A DNA stretch of 64,000 nt, taken from NCBI RefSeq assembly GCF_905220415.1, contig NC_059562.1:3797501-3861500 (forward strand), written 5' to 3'. Both the position numbers and the translations under genes were made by a program. Numbering within the stretch: the stretch's first letter is position 1; the number at the start of each line of letters is the position of its first letter. The notes under the pieces were generated by a model, which worked only from the letters and a program-made list of their open reading frames with translations, was not told where the DNA came from and did not search any database. This stretch comes from Colias croceus. Taxonomy: Eukaryota > Arthropoda > Insecta > Lepidoptera > Pieridae. Below, piece after piece: positions 42,295-53,286 of the stretch.

Positions 42295-45200
42295 AGTAAA
42301 TAATGTAAAGTAATTAAATTGTTTGTTTATTTAGATAGTGCCACCAATTAACCTTTAAATTAAGCATGATAAAAAACCTGCTACTTACTATACACAAATA
42401 AATAATAATTAACATTGAACTAAATAAAGTCAGATTTAAAGACACCATTTTACTAACAACATCAACTCAATAACTAGTATTAAAAATCTCTTACATAATA
42501 TTCTGTCAGTTATTTTTAATTATTAAATAAATATATGACTAGCTTTAAATAGATGATGAAAACAAAACAAACTTTTATCAAGAGATTTACAAGTGTTGTA
42601 AGAACATCAGAAAATAGAAATATGCAACTAATATTGATTGTTATTGTCTTAACATTTGTTATTGTTTTAAATACAATTTTTTTTATAATGAATAAAAAAG
42701 TAGAACAAAAGTAATAGATTGGTTATACATATTACAATTTAGGACATCCTAACTTTGTAAGTAAACAAAGAGTTATATTAAGATATTGTAATAACATTAT
42801 GAACTAAGATTTGTTAATGATATTTTAAATAGTACAATTTGCATCTCATTGAATATGCATATTTAAAGTACATATAATTCAATATTATTTACATTTATAT
42901 ACTTGGCCTATGAAGGATATAAAGGAAATCTATTGGTTTCGCATTAGGTATGGAATGTTATTTCTACTTTAATTATTTTGTTGTTCACTAGTGGTATAAT
43001 ATTAAATATTGTGTATTTAAATTAACAACAAGAATAAATCAAGTTGTTCAAAAATAAACCTACTAATGTATATTTTTTGATACTTTGGAATTAAACTTAC
43101 TCCTATAGATGTAAAGCTTATTTAAAATAATATGTATTGTATTATCTAGAATTCTAGACCATAGAGATGTATAAACTTAACATGTTTTAAATACAAATAA
43201 AAGTTTCAACAATAACAAAGGAAATTAAAAATAAACATTTTAAAAACAAATCATTGAAAGTTTAAGTTTTGTTTTAATCTCACTGAGATGAACAGAATAA
43301 GTCATATATATTATTTATTTATTTATTTAAATTCTTTATTTAACACACACAAAAAAGATTAACACAAAAATAAAAAGAACAAAAAAGAAAATCATAACAT
43401 GTTAAATAGGCGGCCTTATCGCTATAAGCGATCTCTGCCAGGCAACCTTATATATATTATTTAGTTACACACTTGTATAGCCATTCCATTTCACATAATA
43501 TGATTGCAAAGTGATAGTATTTGATAATAGTCAATGTAATGCTGTATTATATAATCTCTATTCCAAATACTGGGATCATCACAAATTTACTATGCAAAAG
43601 TTACTTTTACATTCATTTTCATAAGATCAGTAATAATCTAAATAACTTGAAAGTGAAATAACTTACTATTGTCAGAATTTATTATTAAACCGTAACCTGT
43701 GTAGACACAATATAATATAAGAAAAAGATATAGTTGAAAGATAATAATTTGATTTATAAATAGTTTTTAAAAACAGTATGGATTTCTCTATTTATGTACA
43801 CAACCAACCAACCCACCTGATTATTGTGGTAACTTAAACATCAACCAATTATAAATAAATTAAAAAATACACTTAATATACTTGTATATTTTGAAAGAGC
43901 TTATAATGTATTGAGGTATAGCAAATTAAACATGACTATTACATTGTGACTAATATATTTTGTATGTAAGTTTTGTTTTTAAAGCCAACAATATATATAT
44001 TTTAATGTTTCTAATTTTGCATTTAGTTCGGTTATTTTATCATAAATATTATCATAAATTGCCACAATTGGCCAAACGTGAATCTATGGGGAAAGTAAAT
44101 ATGCATTAGTAATAACTTTGCATATTAATGAGATTAGCAGAAAAGAAATTTGAAAACATAAAATATTAATTCTATTATTTCAAAGTGTGTTAATTGACAG
44201 TTTCCTATGAATTATAACATATGTAAATCAGCTGATTTATGAAACAATTTTATCATTTATGTTGTCTTCTACAATGCTAAACAATGAAGTCTAGTGAACA
44301 AAACAAGTTTTACTCTAAGATACAAGCTGACAAGAAAGCTAACTTTACTTTTGATATTTAGCCAAAATATCTACTTTATACAATTGTTAATAGAGAGTGT
44401 TTATAATTTATTACACCTAACAGTAAATTAGTGTGATAAAAGATTGCTCTAATGACTCAACCCAGCTTTGACAAGATCACATTTTGACATTTTACAAGGG
44501 AAAAACAATTCAAGCCCCTGTTTTCTATGCGAGTCTGGAAGGTTTCCAAAGATCTTTACATTCGAGCGACATTAAAATAAAAACATATCCTAATCGGCGG
44601 ACAGTTTACGTTGCATCGTAAGTACCTACTCCCGTGTTAAAGGTACGTCCGCCAGCTGCCATTCAGAATATGTGGCATAAGTCAAACTTTCATTTCGTAC
44701 AAGGATGCACTATAAATAATTATAAACACTCATAACGTTGAATAACAGAACTAAACGTTTTAAAGCTTCAATTACCCACTATGATTTCACTTTTGAAGAA
44801 AATAAATCGATGTTTACCTTACGTCTCCTTTCAATGCAAATCTTTTTTCTGTTGCAGAATCAAGACTGCTAACCCTTCCGCTAATGTCGCAGATGAATCC
44901 TTTCCAATAGACCTATAATACGGTTCACGATTCAATTTTAAGAAAATTACGAAGCTGAAATAAATATAACTGCCCCGAAGATATTTTCTGCGAGTTACTA
45001 TACATTTGTTTTATGAAATGGCCTAATCTTTTACAAGATTCCGTTCTGTGATTCCATAGACAATCCCTATTATTTTTAATTTCAATGAATGAGTAATTTT
45101 CCGCTTTCGTCAATAATTTTTTTTTAATATTGTTTTGTATTAAAATCGTACTCTTTAAATTAAATATTAAATCAATTAATAAATACTGTAAGAAACAAAT

Positions 45201-45806
45201 TAAACTATTGTTACGTATTCGTACTTCGTTTTTTAGTGTTAAAGATTATAAATTTTCTCTATGGAGCTTATGACAGTTGACAGATAAATCTACTCTCGGT
45301 ATTTTTTTAAATTACTCTGTGGTTCTTTCCAAATTGGCTGTGGAAATTGGTCACCAAACCAAAGTGACCAAAGTTGTAAAAATTAGTTTAATTATTTATT
45401 TAATGTATATAGTATAGTAATGTTAGTTTTTTTTAACTATTTAATTACTACTAGATGAACTCCAAAACATTATATTTTCTATAACAGTTATTATTTGCAA
45501 TAAAATGTTATATCAGAATAAAAAAAAATGCCTTTTCCATCGCCTGAGTTATATTGTGTAAATGTAACTAGCAAAAATATTTTGGCACTTGGATCACACG
45601 GCTAGAGGGGCAAGAGCACGGCAAGAGTATGAAATAAGGACTGCCGATGCAAAAGATCTCCCATTTTCCAGCGAAATTATGAACGAAGCTATTAATCTGA
45701 TGTACTAATTTTTAGGACCCAATTTTTGTTAGATACTGTATGTACGTGAGCGTAAGTTACTGGATATTATGGGATAGGTACAATTTGTAAAAACATCATT
45801 TTGAAT
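42295..45806. other. AT-rich stretch upstream of CNOT4 with a LINE tail
   Basis: No coding sequence is seen. At about 43310-43450 a minus-strand LINE 3' end is recognisable (GGTTGCCTGGCAGAGATCG, ATAAGGCCGCCTATTTAAC, then an AAATAAATAAATAA tail). On the minus strand a donor-like GACGTAAG/GTAAAC at about 44819 follows a GC-richer patch. It could belong to a CNOT4 first untranslated exon, which is inference only. Confidence 0.45.
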
Positions 45807-46559
45807 ATTCTGTGCTTAGATTAAGGATTGGTCTCCGCGCGCGCTACGACTAGATACCGCCGGCGTACTCGAAAAATGAGGCAACTAAAAGTACGCCGAA
45901 ATCGGCGTAGCCGAGCCAGTCGTGCATAGAGTATAATGTATATATAGGGCATAGAGAGCCCTCTTGAAGCATATGAAGGCGAACCTATTTGACTTTGACA
46001 TGCGACAATGCGCCCTCTGGATTTTGGGGTTAAAACTAATTCTATATACCTACGTATACATATAGGTACGTAATACTATATATATATATAACTAGGTATA
46101 TACCTACCTATTTTTTTACTACCTACTTGATAATATAATATGTTGATACTTGATAGTTGAAAATTGAAATCAAACTTCAAAATATGTGCCTGCTCACATA
46201 TATTTGCGTCGTTATTGAAATAGGAGAGCTAACTGAAATATCATTTATTTTCAACATTTAAGAAATAAGACTAAAGATCTAAATGATTACGAAATGGATG
46301 GTGTTTTAAATATTTAGGTGATTTAAAAAAACTTTTCACTTATAATAATAATTACAAGATTATTAGTATATAAATTAGTTTCACTAAATGAATATTACCT
46401 ACGGAATCTATAAAAATAAGATATTTGGAAGTGCTAAATAATATTATTCAGTCAAATTTCTTAAAACATATTGAAGTAGGTATGTATTGAACTAAGAATA
46501 ATGAAGAAAACGACATTAATAGAAATTAATACTTTATTTTTTAAATGCTTTCACTGTAA

Positions 46560-46742
46560 TCTAATATATAAAAATCAATGCCACTTTTCGTTGTAATTCC
46601 ATAACTCGAGAACGGCTGAACCGATTTCGATAATTCTTTTTTTATTATATTCCTTGAAGTACGAGGATGGTTCTTATGTAGAGAAAACGTTAATATCAAA
46701 GGTTAATATGTACCACGGGCGAAGCCGGGGCGGACCGCTAGT
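46560..46742 (+). mobile_element. Helitron, family D
   Basis: 5' TCTAATATATAAAAATCAAT, AACGGCTGAACCGATTTCG, and 3' CGGGCGAAGCCGGGGCGGACCGCTAGT, nested in the 5-kb element. Confidence 0.75.
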
Positions 46743-46966
46743 ATTACATTATATATAGGTACCATAAACAAAACTGTCCGTGCACATAATTTTCAGTAGA
46801 AACTTTTGAAAGCCTGAACGTAGGGCTCCATTCAACGCACTTTCACCACACTCACGAGAACTAGAAACTTCACACGATTATCAACAAAATGAACTAAATA
46901 ATAAGTTAATAAACTTCACGTATAGTAGCCGCCATTTTATGACAGCAATGTAAACAAAATATTTTC

Positions 46967-47370
46967 TTTTTTTTAATAATTTATTCATAACCATGGATAC
47001 AAGTCCTTCAGTCGCAAACTTAAACAAAATATTTTCAGTTAGTCAATAATAAATCATATTTTACACTTTTCATGTCAATTAATAAAATGTTTTCAATATA
47101 ATTATTAAATCAGACGCAGTATTTTTTATGTAAAATATTTTCCTGAATTATAGTTCTATATGATAGTGAATTAAAAATCTGAGATAATTGTTCTAATTCA
47201 TTGAAAATAGGGAAAATAGAAAGGTTTTCATTTGTCTTATTTTACTACATTGATTTCTTATCATTATATGACGATAGACAACACTGAGAAGCTTTCAGAA
47301 AATGTTTACTTTAAGATTGCGACTGAAGAACTTGTATCCATGGTTATGAATAAATTATTAAAAAAAAAAA
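46967..47370. mobile_element. MITE with ~50-bp inverted ends
   Basis: A T-run, then AATAATTTATTCATAACCAT and GGATACAAGTCCTTCAGTCG, repeated inverted at 47317-47370 with one visible mismatch. The interior is AT-rich and non-coding. Confidence 0.85.
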
Positions 47371-47758
47371 TTCAGAAAATGTTGCAAGTTTATTAATTTG
47401 CTACCATATGAAAATATGAAACGATTAAAATCGCAAAATTATTTAATGGAATTTAAAAAAAAAGCTTCGCATTCGATCTATTAAAATAAAATAATGTTTC
47501 AAGAATAACTGCCATTTATTTAAATGTCTTTAAACAATTTCCGATAACTTTAGAAAGTGCGATGCCATCTTTTGGGGATTTAATATAAACTGATTTAATA
47601 CGTTTTTACACGCCAAAGTATAGATGGCGTCGCTTTCTTTGATAAATGTCAGTTTGTTCTAGCCTCTAGGTGTCCCCCATAGAGGAAGGATGTATAACGG
47701 TGTCCCCCCCCTGCAGTCGTGTCACAAGCATTGTGTGGAGAGGGCGTACCGATAGTTT

Positions 47759-48064
47759 CTAAAGATTTTGGACAAAACCTGAAGTAAAATGCCTGTTTGT
47801 GCCATAAAACTGTTTAAAAAAAATACAACAAATAATAAGAAAGACACTGGGATTACGTACCATCAGGAATAATCGTATTATTAAATATTTCACCTGTACC
47901 ACACCCCGGACACTCCATACAAAATTATAGTTTTGACAGTCACACTGTAGAGACTGCAAATGTGTGTGTAAACTCTTTATGGTTGGCACATTTGTGACTA
48001 GCGTAAAAAAAAATTCGCGTTTTTCTGATGAAATACATCCGTAAACAGCACAATATCTAACCAT
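47759..48064 (-). pseudogene. THAP-like N-terminal fragment
   Basis: The frame opens MVRYCAVYGC with the CxxxxC spacing of a THAP zinc finger, followed by EKREFFF. The later residues do not match a THAP domain well and no transposase core follows. An intron or frameshift may interrupt it. It lies in the 5-kb element and may be the start of its transposase. Confidence 0.4.
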
Positions 48065-48545
48065 TTTCTACGAAAAACGATAATCACAAATCCAAAATAA
48101 TAAAATTGCTTTAAGTCAATTTGATTAATGTTGTCAATCTTCGTTGCGTTTCGTCTAAAGACGTCGTTGGTATCGTCCTTGCGGGGAAATGGGTACCATT
48201 TAAACGTCTTATTCACGGTCCATCTTGACGTACGTCCCGCCAAGGTCATACACGATGCACGACGCAAAACGACCGTGAATAGTATTGACGTACGTCAATA
48301 ATTATTATTATTACGTTGCTGGATGTGCACGACCAATTTTTCATCCAGCGAGCACCCCCACCACCGCGAACGTCGTGCAGATGGACAGTGAATAGGCTTG
48401 CTGTACAGCAGATCAGTGTTGCCAACAGAAATTAATGTAAATACTTGGAAACGTGGCCTATTGATATGATTTTTTTGTGATAACTTAGTAGTTTAGTTTT
48501 GTGATAACGTAGTGAGTACATGAGCAAGCAAGAAACAGTTATTTT

Positions 48546-48872
48546 ATGTTTTTACGTACACAGGAAATACCCAATTATCATTACTTTTGGATCAACCTAG
48601 TACACATGGACAGTTTATATTCAGAAGTTATTATTTTAAAAGAACTCCAAGGCGAATTGTTGAATAACAAAGATTTTATGCAAAAGTCCACTGCAGAAAA
48701 ATGGCAATTTATTTTAAAAAAATGTCCTAACGAATTTGTTTGTTTAAAAAAAATGATTAGCTATATTATACTCTCTGTTCCCGCCACTTCAGCATTTACT
48801 GAAAGAGTCTTTTCGGTCATGAATGTGAAGTGGCGGGAAGAGAGAAACCGAGCTTCATTAAAAATTAATTAA
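48546..48872 (+). pseudogene. hAT transposase C-terminal dimerisation fragment, copy 1
   Basis: A 108-residue frame whose second half (LSVPATSAFTERVFSVM followed by KWREERNRASL) is the hAT C-terminal dimerisation motif. The catalytic core and zinc finger are absent, so it cannot be an active transposase. The copy at 49489-49815 on the other strand encodes the same residues. Confidence 0.8.
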
Positions 48873-49488
48873 AAATGAGCTCTTGAAATAAATTTAGATT
48901 TGGAATGTTTGGATTCATATAATTCATTTAAAAATAATGAAAAATTCTTAGGTACTGCAAAAAGTACAAAAAAACACATTTTTAAAAATATTTATTTACT
49001 CTTTATACATCCAGCACAGTGGATTTCTGGTGGTTTCAGAGGTCTCTTCTGGTGGGTAGCTTGATACTTCGGTGGCAACACTGGCAGCCTTGAGCTGACG
49101 TACAGCGGGGATGGACCGTGAATATGCGTCGTGCATCGTGGATGACCTTGGCGGGACGTACGTCAAGATGGACGCGTCTTATTCACGGTCCATCTTGACG
49201 TACGTCCCGCCAAGGTCATACACGATGCACGACGCATATTCACGGTCCATCCCCGCTGTACGTCAGCTCAAGGCTGCCAGTGTTGCCACCGAAGTATCAA
49301 GCTACCCACCAGAAGAGACCTCTGAAACCACCAGAAATCCACTGTGCTGGATGTATAAAGAGTAAATAAATATTTTTAAAAATGTGTTTTTTTGTACTTT
49401 TTGCAGTACCTAAGAATTTTTCATTATTTTTAAATGAATTATATGAATCCAAACATTCCAAATCTAAATTTATTTCAAGAGCTCATTT

Positions 49489-49815
49489 TTAATTAATTTT
49501 TAATGAAGCTCGGTTTCTCTCTTCCCGCCACTTCACATTCATGACCGAAAAGACTCTTTCAGTAAATGCTGAAGTGGCGGGAACAGAGAGTATAATATAG
49601 CTAATCATTTTTTTTAAACAAACAAATTCGTTAGGACATTTTTTTAAAATAAATTGCCATTTTTCTGCAGTGGACTTTTGCATAAAATCTTTGTTATTCA
49701 ACAATTCGCCTTGGAGTTCTTTTAAAATAATAACTTCTGAATATAAACTGTCCATGTGTACTAGGTTGATCCAAAAGTAATGATAATTGGGTATTTCCTG
49801 TGTACGTAAAAACAT
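49489..49815 (-). pseudogene. hAT transposase C-terminal dimerisation fragment, copy 2
   Basis: Mirror copy of 48546-48872 in the right arm of the palindrome, encoding an identical 108-residue frame. Identity between the arms implies recent duplication or gene conversion. Confidence 0.8.
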
Positions 49816-50519
49816 AAAATAACTGTTTCTTGCTTGCTCATGTACTCACTACGTTATCACAAAACTAAACTACTAAGTTATCACAAAAAAATCATATCAA
49901 TAGGCCACGTTTCCAAGTATTTACATTAATTTCTGTTGGCAACACTGATCTGCTGTACAGCAAGCCTATTCACTGTCCATCTGCACGACGTTCGCGGTGG
50001 TGGGGGTGCTCGCTGGATGAAAAATTGGTCGTGCACATCCAGCAACGTAATAATAATAATTATTGACGTACGTCAATACTATTCACGGTCGTTTTGCGTC
50101 GTGCATCGTGTATGACCTTGGCGGGACGTACGTCAAGATGGACCGTGAATAAGACGTTTAAGACGCTTTATGTCTGATCGTGCGGGGTGAGGTAAGTGTT
50201 TAATTTTGGCGGGAGGCGGAGAGTGTCCGTTCTGTAGCGTTTAGCTACTATTATGTATTCTGTGCCTGTACTTTGAAAATGTTGTTCACGAAAATACGAC
50301 GCCATTTAGTGTTGCCGTACTGCATATCCCAAAAACACACTTTTAATTTGCTTACTTATTTTATTCATAATGTTTTTTTTTCAATACTATTACTAACGCA
50401 TATTATAAAAAAATGATAATAACAATAATTTATTTCTGTTTAACCTTGTTTAACTGACTCATATATAAGTATGTTATTTTTTTATTACCGCTTTTTTACT
50501 TTAAAAAAACCTTTGTGAT

Positions 50520-50600
50520 AGTATAGTGGCATCGCAAGTGGATTTGAGTCACATGTTCATAGGTTCGATTCCCGGCAAGGCCAAAATGAAATAAAAATAT
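50520..50600 (+). mobile_element. tRNA-like SINE head
   Basis: AGTATAGTGGCATCGCAAGT, then a B-box-like TAGGTTCGATTCCCGGCAAG and an A-rich tail. The acceptor stem does not fold, so it is scored as a SINE relic, not a tRNA gene. Confidence 0.45.
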
Positions 50601-51399
50601 TTTTCAAACTTCTTTCCAAGATAGCCCATTTCCCATTTATGGGGTAAAATTTATGTAGCTGGCAGTACAATTCTTCACACACACTAGCGTCCTTACAAAT
50701 CGCCTTACACACACTACAGAACTGAGTTGCCGCACTCACGGAGCTATTGTTTTTAGGTGGAGCGGTATCTAGTCGTAGCGCGCGCGCGGAGACCAATCCA
50801 TAATCTAAGATTCTGTGTTTATATGTGGATAATGTTGGTTATGCATTTGTGCATTTCCATTGTATACGATTATTGTCTATTTTAATGTGTTAATGTTTTA
50901 TCCCAAATAAAGAAAATAAGATAATTATCCGCATCAAACAACCTTCAAACAACTCACTCAACGATCACATAAAATCACAAATGACGTTTTATATATAAGT
51001 GACCGATTAGTTCCGAATTTCACCACGTGCCGAAATATCCTCGTAGCCTTCTCGTAGCACTACATATAGGTAGGTACCTGTGGTAGGTACTATAAGTTTA
51101 TATAGAGTATAGACAGCATAGACAGTAAGACAGTATACTTTAGTGTCCACAATTAATATAATTTGTGGTCACTTCAAGTGTACTATGGAGAAAATGTATG
51201 ACTACCTATATACTTAGTAAAGAGTCTTTTTCTAGCCATAAAAGCGAATAGTGTGCTTTATACTTTTTGTTTTCCTATTTTATATGATACATTTAATAAC
51301 ATATTATGGAGGAATCTGATGGAAAATAATTTGAAAATGAAGGGTTAACACAAATGAAACATGATTTACAAGCATATTATATATTTTTTTTATAATAAT

Positions 51400-53286
51400 T
51401 AAGAATAAATTCTTACATCACGAGTTATAAAATAAATACATTTATTGCCTTAAATTAAGTCCAAAAGTACTCTGTACAGTTATTGTTAGTGATGTACAAA
51501 CGAGAACGACATATAAAAAAAATGTTCAAAAAAATAAAAAGGGCCTTATCAAGAAAAATCAATAAGTTTTCACATTTAATAATCTGTGTGACATAACTAC
51601 GAACAACTTAACAAATTGTGTCAGAATCACAACCAATAGTTTGCATCTTAATTTCATTTCTTATTTAATATTACACAAACTATATCATTGCTCTTCACTT
51701 ATCCTAAAACAAGAACCATTCTTTACCTTATAATAATTAATTACATTTAAATTACAACTATCTAATTTCTAGCGGGTGTTTCCTTGAGAGCTTGTGTTAT
51801 AGCCCTTCGTAATCTCAAATACATCTCATACGGTGAGCGATTTTTTTACAAACATATAGATATACTATCCAACAAAGGCGTTTGAACTTTGAAATGTTTA
51901 CTAGTGACACGTGCATTTATAATACGGAGTTGATTCACCAGCTAGACAAGTGGCTTTCTATTAGCGTAAAGTTCAATAGAATAGACGAACGAATGTATGA
52001 GATTGACGTAAGCTGTAGATAAACGTATCTCCAGCTTACGTCAATCTCATACATTCACAATCTATTCTATCAAACTTTATGCTAACAGAAAGCCACTTGT
52101 CTAGGGGGGCTGAATGCACTATCATTGAAACAAATTGCACTGTTCATCCACCTTGGTGAAATAAAATACTTATCCGTTGAGCGAAATTTTTACTAACACG
52201 TCCGCACGTGCGGGGTTCGACGCTTCGTAAAAAGGCATTTTTGTCAAAGGCCACTGTGTGTTTCCACAATGTGCTTCCCTAAACTAACTAACACCTCTAT
52301 TAAATACAAATTGCGGTTTTCAGGAAATAATATCGCTCGAAGAACAATAAATTAAAATAGTTCAATATATCACGAAAAATGTGGCAAATAATATGGCATC
52401 AGTATTTTTAAGTACTTTAAAAAGTATGACTAATGAAAATTGTTCAGCGAGTGTAAAGAATGCATTGAGACCTGTTTTGATGCATCGTTTTATAGAAAAT
52501 GGAAGACAGAAACCATTGCTATCAGATCAAAAATAAGGAATAAAACTTTTCACTAAGAACTAAACAGTTCCATGAGCTACTGGCCAATGAGCCAAAAAAA
52601 TCATTAGAATTAAAACCAATTTCCCTAATTAAAATAACTAAAACTAAAATGGACAAAAATATTGTTACATAATAATTATGTACTTCCGTGTCATCGTAAG
52701 TGACCAAACCGTGGACTCAATCGTTACACATACATAACACAGGGTCGGGCATTAATTTCAAAATTGACTAGATATCTGCGTGCATAGGAATCATATATAA
52801 AATAGCTAAGTAAAGGAACCGATACACTGAAATTCTGGCATATCTGCATATAAAAATGATAAATTATCGCCATTAGCAAAAATATACTTAAACCTGTACT
52901 TTTTAAATTATGTATACTACGTGTAACACTTTAATTTGTACAATTTGTACAAATCTCACCGCCTAACGTAAAACTCGTTCAGTCAGAAATCTAGAACAGA
53001 CTACGCAAAATCGATACGCTAATAGACGCAATAGAGGAACGCGACTCTCCGAACGTCGCCTTCCGAATCTCAATAATACGAGAACAACTAAAAAAATCGC
53101 TAACGAAAATATTTGATCTCTCGTTCACTGGGGTATAATTAAGTACGTCCGCACACTCCCGTCGGAGTAACGTCCAACTCAACAGTAACAGGCCATATCG
53201 TAGCTGCGCTGGCGCGGCGGTCGCGCGGCGGGCGGGCCGGCGGGCGGCCCGACGGCCTGCGCGGCGGGCGGCCCGGCGGGCGGTCA
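51400..53286 (-). other. Probable legless 3' untranslated region
   Basis: Downstream of the legless stop codon there is no other gene. An AATAAA on the minus strand (plus TTTATT near 51441) could end a ~1.85-kb 3' UTR, but closer signals may be used. A long hairpin at 51942-52104 lies inside. Confidence 0.4.
51942..52104. mobile_element. Long-hairpin MITE
   Basis: The arms CTAGACAAGTGGCTTTCTAT...GATTGACGTAAGCTG and the inverse copy pair over about 70 bases with few mismatches and a ~17-base loop. A partial relative is at 58620-58702. Confidence 0.85.

Larger units (their letters stand above)
48204..50157. mobile_element. TTAA-flanked inverted dimer carrying hAT transposase tails
   Basis: A 1954-bp near-perfect palindrome centred near 49180. 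Its outer ends are ACGTCTTATTCACGGTCC and the inverse, each flanked by TTAA. The same terminal sequence reappears at the centre, so each half looks like a complete TIR unit of about 970 bp, joined head to head. Words such as GACGTACGTC, CCGCCAAGGTCA and CACGATGCACGACGC are iterated near every end. Each half carries one copy of the hAT C-terminal frame in opposite orientation. Confidence 0.85.
45815..50809. mobile_element. ~5-kb TIR transposon with 8-bp target duplication, nested
   Basis: The left end is CTTAGATTAAGGATTGGTCT then CCGCGCGCGCTACGACTAGA. The right end is its inverse with one mismatch in the first 30 bases. Both are flanked by ATTCTGTG (45807-45814 and 50810-50817). Subtracting the nested palindrome (48204-50157), a MITE (46967-47370) and a Helitron (46560-46742) leaves about 2.4 kb of original element. 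A THAP-like start on the minus strand (47759-48064), at the right distance from the right end, suggests a THAP-bearing transposase such as those of the P superfamily (also 8-bp duplication). The rest of the gene is decayed beyond my recognition. Confidence 0.7.
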
